DNA from: Symsagittifera roscoffensis
Taxonomy: Eukaryota > Xenacoelomorpha > Acoela > Convolutidae
Reading direction: 5' to 3'
Length of the DNA stretch: 64,000 bases
Assembly (NCBI RefSeq): GCF_963678635.1
Contig: NC_087068.1
Span: 15,379,872 to 15,443,871 of the forward strand
The notes beneath the pieces were generated by a model that was not told the origin of the DNA, made no database searches, and was given only the letters and a program-made list of their open reading frames with translations. Numbering within the stretch: the stretch's first letter is position 1; the number at the start of each line of letters is the position of its first letter. Position numbers and translations under genes: made by a program. Shown piece by piece: positions 47,389 through 60,000 of this stretch.

Positions 47389-48032
47389 ATGGCGGAAAGT
47401 GTTGAACCGGGACAACCAACTGATTATGGGTTCGTTACCGAAACAAAGTTCGACAACTTCACGAGAACCGAGGTCAGCTCGTCCGTTGAACCGGGACAAC
47501 CAACTGATTATGGTTTGTTACCGAAACAAAGTTCGACAACTTCACGAGAACCGAGGTCAGCTCGTCCCATGATGCCCTTGGAGTTTTGCCACAGAAATTG
47601 GCTAAAGTAGCCGACTCCAAGGAGTCCAGATGGACTCATTTCAAAACTGCTCTCGGCAATTCAGGAGATGCCCTCATTCCAGAGGTTATTGGATCCCAGA
47701 ATGTGTTTTGGGTTCTATTCTGGGTGCTGGCCTACGTCGGTTTGACTACAGTTTTCATTTTTCAAATGTCAACTCTTGTCACAAGTTACCTCGAGTTCGA
47801 AGTCGACACCCAAATTTCGATCATGAGGAAAACTGAGGCAACTTTTCCGAGTGTGGTTGTTTGCAACACGAACCCCGTTCGGAAGAGTATCATTTCCAAG
47901 ATCACAAAGTACCAGGGACTTGGGAATCTGGACGCTTTTGTGACGAGCACCATGTACTCCACTGCTGCGGCTGATATGGGAACGAGTTTTAGTGTATCCT
48001 GTACTGAGGGACAGGTGCAATGTCCTGACTCC
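47389..48032 (+). CDS. Channel exon 1: N-terminus, TM1, start of LDLa 1
   Basis: ATG at 47389 gives MAESVEPGQPTDYG. TM1 lies near 47700-47765, then FPSVVVCNTNP and GQVQCPDS. The exon ends at 48032 before GTTAGT. This puts GTA-TGT of exon 2 in phase 0, so LDLa cysteines 1-2 (SC, QC) join cysteines 3-5. An 83-84 bp tandem duplication near the start shifts the frame. Confidence 0.85.
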
Positions 48033-51000
48033 GTTAGTCATCAAATTGATCAATGCTATCGCGCACCTATATCAATTAGTTGCAATCTATTTTATACAAA
48101 TAAAATAAACAAAAAACTATAAAAAATCAATTTTTAGAGCAATTCAAAATCAATTAAGTTTCATACAAAATGTTGCTTAAAAAATCAATTTCAATCGAAT
48201 CTGAATCGATTTATGTCGACGTTTAGTCATTTTTTGATTTCAATTACAAATTAATTTTTCTAGCAAAAAAAAAAATCTTTAATTGATTTAAATCAATATT
48301 TTCCACTTTTTTGTGATATTTTCAATTCATACATATTATATACAGATTATGTTCAATTTTATTTGATTATCCAACACAATTTTCTTACAAGAGAAAATTG
48401 GAAACAAAAATGTAACAATGGATTTTTCAATTGGATTTTTTAAATTGACAAAAAGTGTTAGGCAGATCATTTTAAAAAATTTTGATAAGATTCTATGAAG
48501 AACTATTTCATGGAGAAATATGGTTTGAAGCAATAGGCAGTTTTATTTTATAAAAGTTATACATATTTTTAAAGATGTTTCCTTACCTAAACTGTTGCTA
48601 TTGCTTGTAAACTTATAACTTGTAACATGTATACACTAACCCTCATCTTACTTTGAGAAAAATGGTTCGCAACCAAAACTTTATCTAACCTAATTTTCTT
48701 TGAAATTTGGCGCTCTCGAATTAAAGCGGTAACTACCTGCCCACCTCGAAAGATCTAATTTCCTTTTTAGGTAAAAGAATTAGTATTGGTTTGAAAACGA
48801 TAAACAAAAATTCGCATGCAAAAATTATACGTCACTTTTTTTGGAAGTTTCGAGTAATTAGAGTCATGCTCTCGAACTTCCGTCCTGGTTTAGGGGAGCG
48901 GTGGTAAAGTGGTTAGATGTTCGACGCCGCTCATGATTTGTGCTGGAAGCAGCACTACCAATTCCAAAAAACAGCCTAAAAATCATTTATATCTTACTAG
49001 GGACACAACAGCGTTCTCCGCGATTAGCCAAAGAAGTCGCTTGTGGTTCATTGTGGATATTGTTTTCCTTGTATCTAAATTCACAACAAAAACTACTCTT
49101 TAATCTTTTCGAGCTCCATTTTCAGGTATGTATCCCCACTGAGTGGATATGTGATGATTACACAGACTGTAGCGACGGATGGGATGAAGGCAACACCACT
49201 GCAAGTAAAGCTCTCAAATCTATGCCACTCTTTTTTTTATTTTTTGTTGTTTCAAATATTTAAAAAGTGGGGAAGAACTTTGTATTCTGGTTTGTTTTAG
49301 TTTTTTCTTTTTTCTTTTTTTATTTCCCCGCAAAATCAGCTACCACAAATGATCATCGGAGAGAATTGAGTGATTTATCGTCCTAAAGTCTTTTCAGTTG
49401 TGATCCAAACGAAATTAAAAAATTATAAAAAAATTACCCGTGTTGAGAAAAACCGTTTGAAATTTTTGATTTTTTATCTTAATGCGAGCGAATAAAGCGA
49501 GAGAGCAGGCTTACAATAGCTTATTTTAATGGCTTAATTGCTTATAATAGCCTAATTTAGGCCGTACAAATTTTGCTTTACCCGAGTAAAATTAGTTTAA
49601 TTTTGAGGATTTTTGCGCTTTTTTGGAATTAAAAGCCACAAAGATTTAAAAAAAAACAGCAATAAAAATGAAAAACTTTTTGAATTTTTTCTTGTTTTTC
49701 AAGTCATTTTTCTAAAAAACTGTTTTCCAATTTGCGCAGTTAACTATGACAGTCGAATATGCCTAAGGTCTACTTTTTAGTTCAGATCCTTTTTATCACA
49801 CCTCACCGAAGAAACTACACTAATTTGAAAAGTCGGCTATCCTTGTTCAAGTTTAGGACCGATAGTTCCAATCAAACTCACCCCATCCCCCATCCCTACT
49901 TCACTAGTAACAAGCTGATATTTGTATATTTTCTGTAATGGCCCCTATTGGTTAAAGTAAGACTGAGGTCCGTCTACCCTAGACAATGTTTGACTTTTTT
50001 ATATCACAAATTTTTTGCACATTTTTGCAGCTAAGTCAAAAAATTATCATTCTCTGGTACACCTCTAATCATTTCCTGATTTTTTTTTGAAATTCATTTT
50101 ATTTCAATTAGCGAAAAGTGGGCGACACGAAGTGACTAAGAAATTTTAGGAATCATTCATTTGAGATGTTTACAAAAATATACTTCAAAGGGGGTTTGAG
50201 GTTATTGAAAACTTTTACCACTCTTATTTGAGTTTTTCTAAGTCTGAATACCTCTTCTGTTATGATTTATATGATATAGTTTACGAGCTCTTTTTTGTTC
50301 TATTTGTTCTTACATAAGACAGAGTTTTTTGAAGTCTGAATGCCTTTTCTGTTATGATTCTTAATATATTTTTTACGAGCTCTTTTATGGTCTATCAGTT
50401 CTCGGTGCCCATATTTGGAAGGTTTAAATCATCTTTTGAAGTCTGAATACCTCTTCTGTTATGATTTGTATTGCACATTTGACGAGTTCTTTATGGTCTA
50501 TTTGTTCTGTCATAAAACTGTCATCTATTTGTTCTGTCATAAAACAGCGTTTTTTGAGTCTGAATACTTCTCCTGTTATGGATAATAGGATATATTTTAC
50601 GAGCTCTTTTATGTTCTATTTGTTCTTACATAAGACAGAGTTTTTTGAAGTCTGAATGCTTCTTCTTTTATGAATTTTATTATATTTTTACGAGCTTTTT
50701 TATGGTCTATCAGTTCTCGGTGCCCATATTTGGAAGGTTTAAATCCTCTTTTGAAGTCTGAATACCTCTTCTGTTATGATTTGTATTACCCATTTGACGA
50801 GTTTTTTATGGTCTATTTGTTCTGTCATAAAACTGTCATCTATTTGTTTTGTCATAAATCAGAGTTTTTTGAGTCTGAATACTTCTCCTGTTATGGATAA
50901 TAGGATATATTTTACGAGCTCTTTTATGGTCTTTTTGTTTTTATATAAGATAGAGTTTTTTGAAGTCTGAATGCCTTTTCTGTTATGATTCTTAATATAT

Positions 51001-54000
51001 TTTTTACGAGCTCTTTTATGGTCTATCAGTTCTCGGTGCCCATATTTGGAATGTTTATCAGCGAAAAAACAGCAGTTTTGAAACCCAAAACTGCCCAAAT
51101 GTAATGTAGGAACTGTTTTCAAGTTCCTGCGAATCGCAGTGGATCTATCAGTAGGCCTTTAACAGTCCTGTCAAGGATAGTCTGTGTTATTTTGTTGAGC
51201 GAAGCTCTTTTTTGCGACTCAAGGCCGTTTTTGTGGTACCACTATTGCATCCAAATTTGGTCAGGTTGTGGTACACCTGAAGCTAGAGGTCAAGTGAGAG
51301 CTCGTTCTCACACATTATCCTTGCCATGGCTTGGGATCGATTACAAGTGAAACGAAGTTTGTAATTTTTTAATGAAAAAGGTTTAACTCGAGAAAAGGAA
51401 TATGTTGAAGCTCCTAGAATGCAACATTGCTGAGTTTTGCAAATCGTTCAGCCCTACATTTTATTTGGATGTGATTTGTAAAACAGGGAATTAAAACTAA
51501 CTACACCTAATGGTAGAAATTGTGTACATCTTTTTTCCACACAGCGGTTGCTAAAAAGAGTCCTGCTAGTATAGTTCAAAAAAAACCATTCAACATGTAG
51601 CCATTTTAAGTGCATTTAGCTTTCGAAATTTGTTAGAAACCAACTCACATGTTTTTGGCCAATATTTTTTGGAAAACGTTTATTAGTGTTTGTTATCATC
51701 ATAATAGATTACCATAAAAAGTTCAGATTTCAGTGAAATAAGACTTTTTCCACCATAGCAAACTCATTTATCAATAAGTTATCAACATATTTTTTCATAG
51801 AAGCAATTGATTTAAAGCAATCATATATCTATCTTTTGATTGGTGAAATAAAGGCTGACAACGCGTTTATTCTTATCTGTTCGAGGTCCTTATGACTGTG
51901 CCACTTACTCGCCAACTGCCACCTACGAGCAGTTCAACCCCGATGGCTACTGCAACATAGGTCTCGTTAAGTGCGGATCAGATCCCACCTGTGGAGTCCC
52001 ATGCGATAACAACACAGATTGTGCCGATGGGTTCGACGAGTCGGAGCAGCTAAATTGCACCCAGTACGACACTTGTGGTGGGGACTTGACGGCCACCGGG
52101 TCAGACCAGACTTTCGCTTCTCAGAACTACTTGAGTGGTGGGAGTTACCCAGCCGGCAGCCACTGTATTTGGATCATTACCGCACAAAGTAAATTTAAAT
52201 AACATTCAAGACCACCTACAAGATTTTAAAGCGGAAGATTATTCTGAAACCACGAAAGTGCATCTAATGAGTAGAGCTAATCTAAGATTTTTGCAAGAGA
52301 ACAATTTTTCAAAAACTGAGAAAATTAGCTAGCATTTCTGGGCAGTTTTTCGAAAACTTGTCAAAAAAATTCAAGACGCCTCTTAAAAATTTGACTTGGT
52401 TGGAGGACCCATTAAATGGTTGGGGTGTCAAACTTCTGCAAAGAACGTTTCTTACCCCCCCCCCCCCTCCCCCGCTTTATTCCCTATGTCCGCCCTTGCT
52501 TATAATACTTTTAAAATCATAAAAAGACCTAAAATTCACTAAAAATCTGCGGCGCAGTCGGATTTTGAAAGAACGTTCGTATTCAATCTTCTTTATAAAC
52601 TAATGAGTTATTTCAGATGTTCAGAACTCATATAGTAATTTCAGATATGGTACACCGTCTGCTCGTCACGCCATCTTATCTTCGGCCGGATAGATTCGTG
52701 CAACTTCTTAGTCTAATACCGATCTTAATCTTACTCTTATATCTCTTAATCTCAATAGATCTAGAGTATACTGGTTTTGTTACGAGTCGGTCACTTGGAA
52801 AGGCAACTAAGTTCTAAGTTAAATTCAAATCTCTCTGGTGCTGAAATAAAAGTAGTTTGAGCACTTACAAATAAGTGGGTTGTTAGTTTGATGGAGTATG
52901 ATTGTTTAGTATCCAATATTTTATAGGGATAAAACATCTAAATAAAAACCAATAATAAAATCTAGTTTGGATCTGGTTCCAGTAAGGGTGCGCGTCCCTT
53001 TTCTAAAAATTGTGCCTTTTTTTGAGTTGGCTGACCAGAGATATTGTCGTAAAAAAAAGAAGTGTCCATGGTGAGAACCTTTGGGGAAATTTTGTCAAAC
53101 AGGATTGAGAGACGGTGGTAGCTCTATATCTTGTCCCTTATCAACTTTCTACTGCTCTGATTCAAGATTTTTAGAATATGCCAGCAATGTTTTTTAAAGT
53201 TTTCCGCCAGTCAAGACATGCTTCAATTGTACTCAAACTTCGCTTCATGCTGGTTTGTACTCAGGTGCATCGGAGATCGTGGAGTTGACGTTCGATAACA
53301 ACTTTGGTGTAGAGGCGAGCAACGACGGCTACTGCTCATACGACTATTTGCAGATTCGAAACGGAGCCACTGAGTCATCACCAGCCTTCTTCTTCAGTTC
53401 GCGAAGCAAACTCTGTGGTTATACGGCGCCCCCCAATCCAATTCAGTCAACGGGTCAATACATGCTGGTCCTTTTCCATACGGATAATTCCGTGCAGGAT
53501 ATTGGGTTTAAGATAAGCTACAAATCGGTTACTCCCTCAGCTCGAGCTAGACGTGACCTCCCTCAGACTCGGAATCTAACAATCCCCCAGCAGAGGGGGT
53601 TGTTTTCAATCTACCACTATATCCAGTGCAGGACGATGAGAAAGAGCTAGGACGCGAGCGTCGTTCCGGTAGCTACGGATATAGCTACCCGTACGGTGGC
53701 GGCTCTACCTACACTTGGGGTAGTGAAACTGGCGGCAATTATTACGGTTCAACTACTTACGACTCTAATTTCTGGGATAACTACAATTCCTGGTACGATT
53801 CCTTTGACCCTTATGCTAACTTTGACAATGATGATCTCTCTGAGTACAACTGGCCCAAAGCCTACGAGCTCTCAGAAGCTCTGGATTATTCCGACCTTCG
53901 ACCATTTGCTCTATTTTCGAATGAAGAAGTTCGCTTCTTCGGAACTCAAGCAAATGATTTTATCGCCCAGTGTACTTTTGATGGCCGGGTCTGCAATGGT

Positions 54001-57000
54001 GAAAACTTCCAGCAGTTCCAAAATCCGGAGTACGGAAACTGCTATGCGTTCAACTCTGTATTCAACAGTTCATTTGAAAGCGGACTTTATTCGACGCTGA
54101 GAAACACATCAAAAACTGGCAAGAAATTCGGCTTGAAGCTGACACTGTTCTTGGACAAAGACGAGTATATTGGCGTTTTAAGCCAGAGCTCAGGCGTTCA
54201 TGTAAGTGCTATTCTCATGACTGTCCGAAACTGTTCCAGTAGTCGATTGCAGCAATGACCATTCTATTTTACCTTGAAATTATCCATGTTATCTGTCAGA
54301 CTTTGTCCAGGTGTTGGTAAATGCCCCCTACATTCCCCCCATGCCTGACTCTGACTCATGGGTGACGCCTGCAGGTGCTGCCACAGTGATATCCGTCAAA
54401 CAGAAAGTCATTACCCGCAAAGGGGGCAAGTTAGTTCATACAAAGATTTGATTAAAATATCGCGTTAAATATAACATGTTTCCGAATTACTTCAATTATA
54501 CAGTGCTGTGCATTTATACTTGGAAAATTTATCGACCTTTTTTTAGGTCGACCAATTTGTTTTTCCGAGCTCTTCGAAAATAGGGACCCTATTTTGTAAA
54601 AAGGTTTCTGCTCCAAAAAAAAACAAGATAAAAACGACGTTTTGAGCACTTTTAAAAAACATTTGACCAAAAAAATGCGTTTTTTCGGCGCTCGCACCCC
54701 CCCCCCCCCCCCTCAAAGTTGGTATATTGGCGCCCAAAGCGCATCTAGACAATTTTTGGATGTTGGTCAGCCAAAAATGGATCTCGTAAAATTATACCAA
54801 AAGGGGGAAAATTGGGGAAAAAATGACATCCAGAATTTGGCAACCAGATAGTGTATGAGTATGCACTGTGTGAGTAGCTCCCGCCGCCGATCTGCACGCT
54901 ACTGAGACAGTGCATGCTCATACAATATCTGCCCGGGTGGAGATTTAGTATGCACCATGATGAAAAGAGTCAAGGCTCTGCTGTTGTTTACTCTCAACTT
55001 TATGGAGGTTGTTTCGTCTTCACCACTAATTCATCCTTGATTTCTCCGCCGCTAGTTTCCGACTTATGAGAGGGTCATTTACACTTCCGGGGATCGTCAT
55101 CACTTGGGGTCGGGGGGTCCGAAGGGTCTGGATTTTTGCATGCCAGGGTCAAATTATCTCTAGTATCCGTCCTATTAGTTTCATAAAGCTAGCCCGGTAG
55201 TTTCTATTGGGGGGGGGGGGGGTGGTTTGCAAAATCGGTACCGTTTTAAAATCCTGCTTAGTCTCTGTTATATTGGAACTTAACCAATTGTTTACTCTGC
55301 TACTTAGCTTAATGACGAATCAATCTTACGCTCAGGTTACTAAAGCATGTAAGTTCTAGCCTCAAATACAAGACAGCTCGGCAAGTTTTTTTCGGGTGGT
55401 TACACTTTGTTGATCTAGACATGTCTGGAAAACCAAAATTTCGAATTTTTGCTCGACTTGTTGCAAATGGTCCTCCTTTAGAGCATATGTTTTTGGTGGT
55501 TTATGCTTCTCAGACAATACAGACTTTCCATCAGTCAGAAAAATTTTCTTTCTTTTTCCTCTGAATCATTCAATCACAATTTCGACCCACGTAAACGAAC
55601 GGTGGAAAATGTAAGCGAAAAAAAAACAGCTAGAAATTATACTTGAACAATGATTTTGAACAAGCTCTCTGTATATCATGATATGGTATTGATAAAAAGT
55701 TTTTGAGCTAATTCATCCTTATGACCACGTATGTTAACAAAAAGAATCTTTATGACCAATCCATTAACTTCACGAGATCTGACCAACTTCAACTCCAGGA
55801 AAAGTTTCAGGGCTGGTCGTCAATTGATAAGTAACTGGAATTGCTCAAATTTTTTATAGGTTGCAAAGATGTATACAAATCGATAACAAAGATCAACAAG
55901 ACTGCTCATATCAGGGCGAAGCCTTGAATGTTCAGACAGCCTTTTATGGTTTATGGAGCAGTAATAACACAAAATAATGAATGTAATAAAACAAAATTAA
56001 ATTTTTTTTTCTGAAATTTGAAGTTTTCTATGAAAATCATCCCCCCACGCGCCAGATAAAGTACAAAAGAATAGGTTTTGCTGCTAGTAACAATCAATTA
56101 TGACGAATAAGCTTATTTCAACCAATATGGAACGATTTCTAGAACGGATTAAATCTCCGCTTACGCGTTAATAGCGCGAAATATATCGCGCGTTAATTGT
56201 GCCAAATTGACCAAAATGCCTATCTTTAAACCCCCATAACTTTACGAAAAATGATCACTGGTGAAATATCTTTTCAAATTTAAGCTCAGGACAACAATAC
56301 CTTTTGAATGATATAAAAAACTTCCGTCAAAAATGGGTAGTTAAAAAGTCGAAATTTGTCTGAAGAAAAAAAAAACCCACCCCGAGCACAAATATTCCGT
56401 TACTTTCGTATCGAAAGTTGGAACAAAAAGACTGCTAGTATATCAGGGCGACGCCCTGAATGTTCCGAAGGCCTTTTAAATGTTTTTTGATTGAAAATTG
56501 TCAAGATAATAGAGTAATAGACACACTAATATGAACTGCAAAGGATGAATTTAGCGTCCGCCCCCTAAGACGACCAAATGATTTGCCTCTATTCTATTTA
56601 GAACACATTATTCTGCCGCCACACGTGTTGTCAGCAAAATATCGGCGCTACTTCTCTCAATTCCGCCAACTTATCAAAAAATTACTATAAATTCATTGAA
56701 AAGGATCACAAGTGATGTTTTTTTAAACAATTTGAGCTCCATATACCAATATTTTTGAGATAAGAAAATACGTACAAAAGTTTTTTTATATATAAGCTCT
56801 TCAAGTTTAATGAAAGAATCGTTTGTCCAAATTGCTTGTTTAGAAAGTCGAAAATTATCTGAACAAAAAAAACCGGCCCATGCATTAATATTCGGCCCAT
56901 GCATTCGTTTTTTTCGAATATTGGAACAGCAAGATTTCTCGAATCAAGGCAACGTCCCGAATGGTTTCTAAACTTTTTTAAAAAAAGTTTGAACCAACCG

Positions 57001-60000
57001 TACAACCCACCCCAAACCGATTTAGGTTGAAAAAAAACACCGGTTTTTCAGAAAACACCGGCTTCAAGGGCAATTTAAATTGATCTAATAAGTTAAAAAC
57101 TCAATTGATATCAAAGTATGATTGCTATTTTACGCTATCAACAGGATAAAATAGCTATTCGGTAAAAAAAAATCTGGCAGTATATTTAGTGCGCTTCTTT
57201 GAAATGAATATTTTATGTAAAGTTAAACTTCAGAAATAATACCTGCTTGGGGAGACATTACATTCTAAGGTAGGTTACAAGGGGGGATTGTATGGTTGAT
57301 CCAAAAAGTTTGTAAAAAAAAGGAAAAAAAACTCAAATTTAAAACTAGATTTTGTCATCTTTTTTCTTTAATTTATACCATTAAGCGTCATCTAAAGAAC
57401 GAAGGACGTAATTTTGGTTGTTGTAGCAATAATACGACTGAATCGCTCGCCTCATTTCATTATGGTTAGTATGAATTAGGAGATATATTTTACATTACCG
57501 AAAGATATCACTAGCTAATTACCTCAATTTAACCTTGGCAATGGTTGCCACAAACTAAAAGAACATAACTTTGTAAAAACGATGTCGAAGATGATTTATT
57601 TTTGTTCCGACGATGTGGGTTTTTTTTATTCTGACGAATTTCGACTTTTTAACTAGCCTTTTGGCGGGAATTTTCTTGTATCATTCAAAAAGTATTGTTG
57701 CCCAGAGCTCAAATTTGAAAAGATATTTTACCTGTGATTATTTTTCGCGCAGTTATGCGGTTTTTAAGATTGCCATTTTGGCCAATTTGGGTCAATTGAC
57801 CCGCCATATATTTTGCGCTATTAACGCGTAAGCGGAGAGTTAATCCGGCTTAGAAATTGTTCCAAATTGGTTGAAAGAAGCTTATTTTGCTATAATTGAT
57901 TGGTTACAAGGAGCTAAATCTATCCTTTTGAAATTTATATGGCGTCTGGGGGATGATTTTCATTAAGAAAATTCAAATTTTAGAAGAAATATTCTAGTAG
58001 AATTTTTTTTAGTACTTCTAATTTTTAAATTTTATTACTGCTCCATAATTTTTAAAAGGCAGTTGGAACATTCAGGGCTTCGCCCTGATACGAGCAGTCT
58101 TGTTTCATTTTGAGCTCAATACGCTGTTATTTTTTCAGATGGCATAAAAATGCATCAAAATTGGCTTGTTAAAAAACTCAGTTTTTCAGGATAAAAAATC
58201 AACCCAAGCTCAAATATTCAGTGAATATGTTCAAAAGTTGGGAAAACAGCAACTTTGCACATAATTGTGTAGATTTTCACAGAATAAAAACCGGGGAGCT
58301 GAAAGAATTGATTTGTTTAGTTTCTTTGGGCTGAGATAAACTGACTCCATTGTTGCTTTTGTTTTCAGATGAGGTAAAAACTACACCCGACAGGTAACAA
58401 AGATGTTACAAACACTTATTCACTAGGTCCGAGCGCTCAAAAATAAAGCAAACATTTCAAAAACTGTTTTGCAATCCAAATATTAAACGATCTAGTTTGC
58501 TCGTACATGAAAAAATGTCAATCATCATATTTTTTGGTTGAAAGGAAGGAAAATAAGGAAGAAAGGTGATAGCGCTATAGTCAGGGGACATAGAAGTTAC
58601 AATTTTTTTATTTCAACGAAAGGACCTTTTTCTGAAAAGTTTTTGGCGTTTTCTCTGCAACTATTTAAGAAGTTCAAAGTTTGACAAATGCTAGTTTTAA
58701 AAGAATTATTGTTGTGGAAACATCTTTGCACACAATTTAAGAAATGTGACTTATTGGGCTTGAATAACTTGTTTAGGAAGCTGATCAGCTTGAACTGCAC
58801 TTTAAGCCGTCTTAAAACGACAGATAACTAACACGAAAAATACACGTCACCCGGCGCCGAAAAACGGCTGAAATTTAAGAATAGTTTCACGCTGACTATA
58901 AACAAGTCGACAAGAAAACTATTCCAGCAATTAAATCGGAAAAAGTACTGCTGTAACCCATGCACAGAATTCTCATCAGCAGCTATGTTGTGTGCAAATT
59001 TTGTCCAAGTTTTTCAGTATAAGCTTCCAATAATTATTATTTTACAGGATAGCAGATTTGATCTTCTTCAACGGCGGGCCAAAAAACTTTTTCAATTCTG
59101 TTATCTGTCGTTTTTAGGCGGTGTAAGTCAGAACTATCTTATCAGCTTTGCAAAGAACTAATTTGAGCCCAGTAATTCACATTCCTGTTTGCGAAGAAAT
59201 TGCGCAGCACAAACACCGCTAAAATTAGTTATGGGACACTGGCTTGTTTATGACTTCAGTTGAAAACTTATCAAAACTTGGCCCGGCTAAGTCCTTCCAA
59301 GTAGCATTTCCAAAATTTTGAACGTTATAATTTAAATAGTTGGATAGAAAACGGCAAAATGAGAAAAAAAATGTTTAATTGGTGATTGGAATTAAAAAGT
59401 TCCCATTTGTATGTCCCGTAACTGTAGCTGGTTGAAGATTGAATACCTATAAATCTAAATTCAACAAAAGTTTTCAGAAAGCTGTAAGTTTCAAGAAGCT
59501 ATAAATTGGTACAGTAGTTTGTCAAAGCACCATTTATGCAATTTATTATGTTATTCATGGAGCTGTTTCTAACTAAGACAGGGTAAGCATCGAAAAGAAA
59601 ACAACCTGTGGTTTTTTGTAGGCACGCACTGTAAATTGTCCAGCTTTTGAGGGAAATTGATTGCTTTGTATAAATTAACTTGCTAAAGTATAAAGATCAG
59701 AAAAAAACGATTTAAAAAATCTTACATTATTTTTTTTTGCTACCGTAATCCCTAGGTGCCTCAATTAAGCTGCTTGTTTCAAAATTCATTTTTTACTATG
59801 TTCAATTTTTTAAAATTTTTTTGGTCGGTTATTTGGTCGGTAAACTTATTTGAGCCGGTTTGAAAACTTCACATTTGAATCGGGTCAAACAAATCGAGAG
59901 CATTTTCTATAACTGATATTTGTTTGAGCATGCTCAACATTTTCACATGTTGGTCGAGTTAGGCAAAATCGAGCTCATTTTTTCAATCGAAACTTCTTCG

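Noticed and set aside
47769-48053. Minus-strand open frame opposite channel exon 1
   Set aside because: Shadow of a strongly supported plus-strand exon with family motifs.
48888-48965. A functional tRNA-Glu gene
   Set aside because: Only the 5' half resembles a tRNA. The T-arm and acceptor pairing are missing.
53696-54100. Alternative plus-strand frame within channel exon 4
   Set aside because: The other frame encodes the conserved DEG/ENaC finger. This one is a low-complexity shadow.
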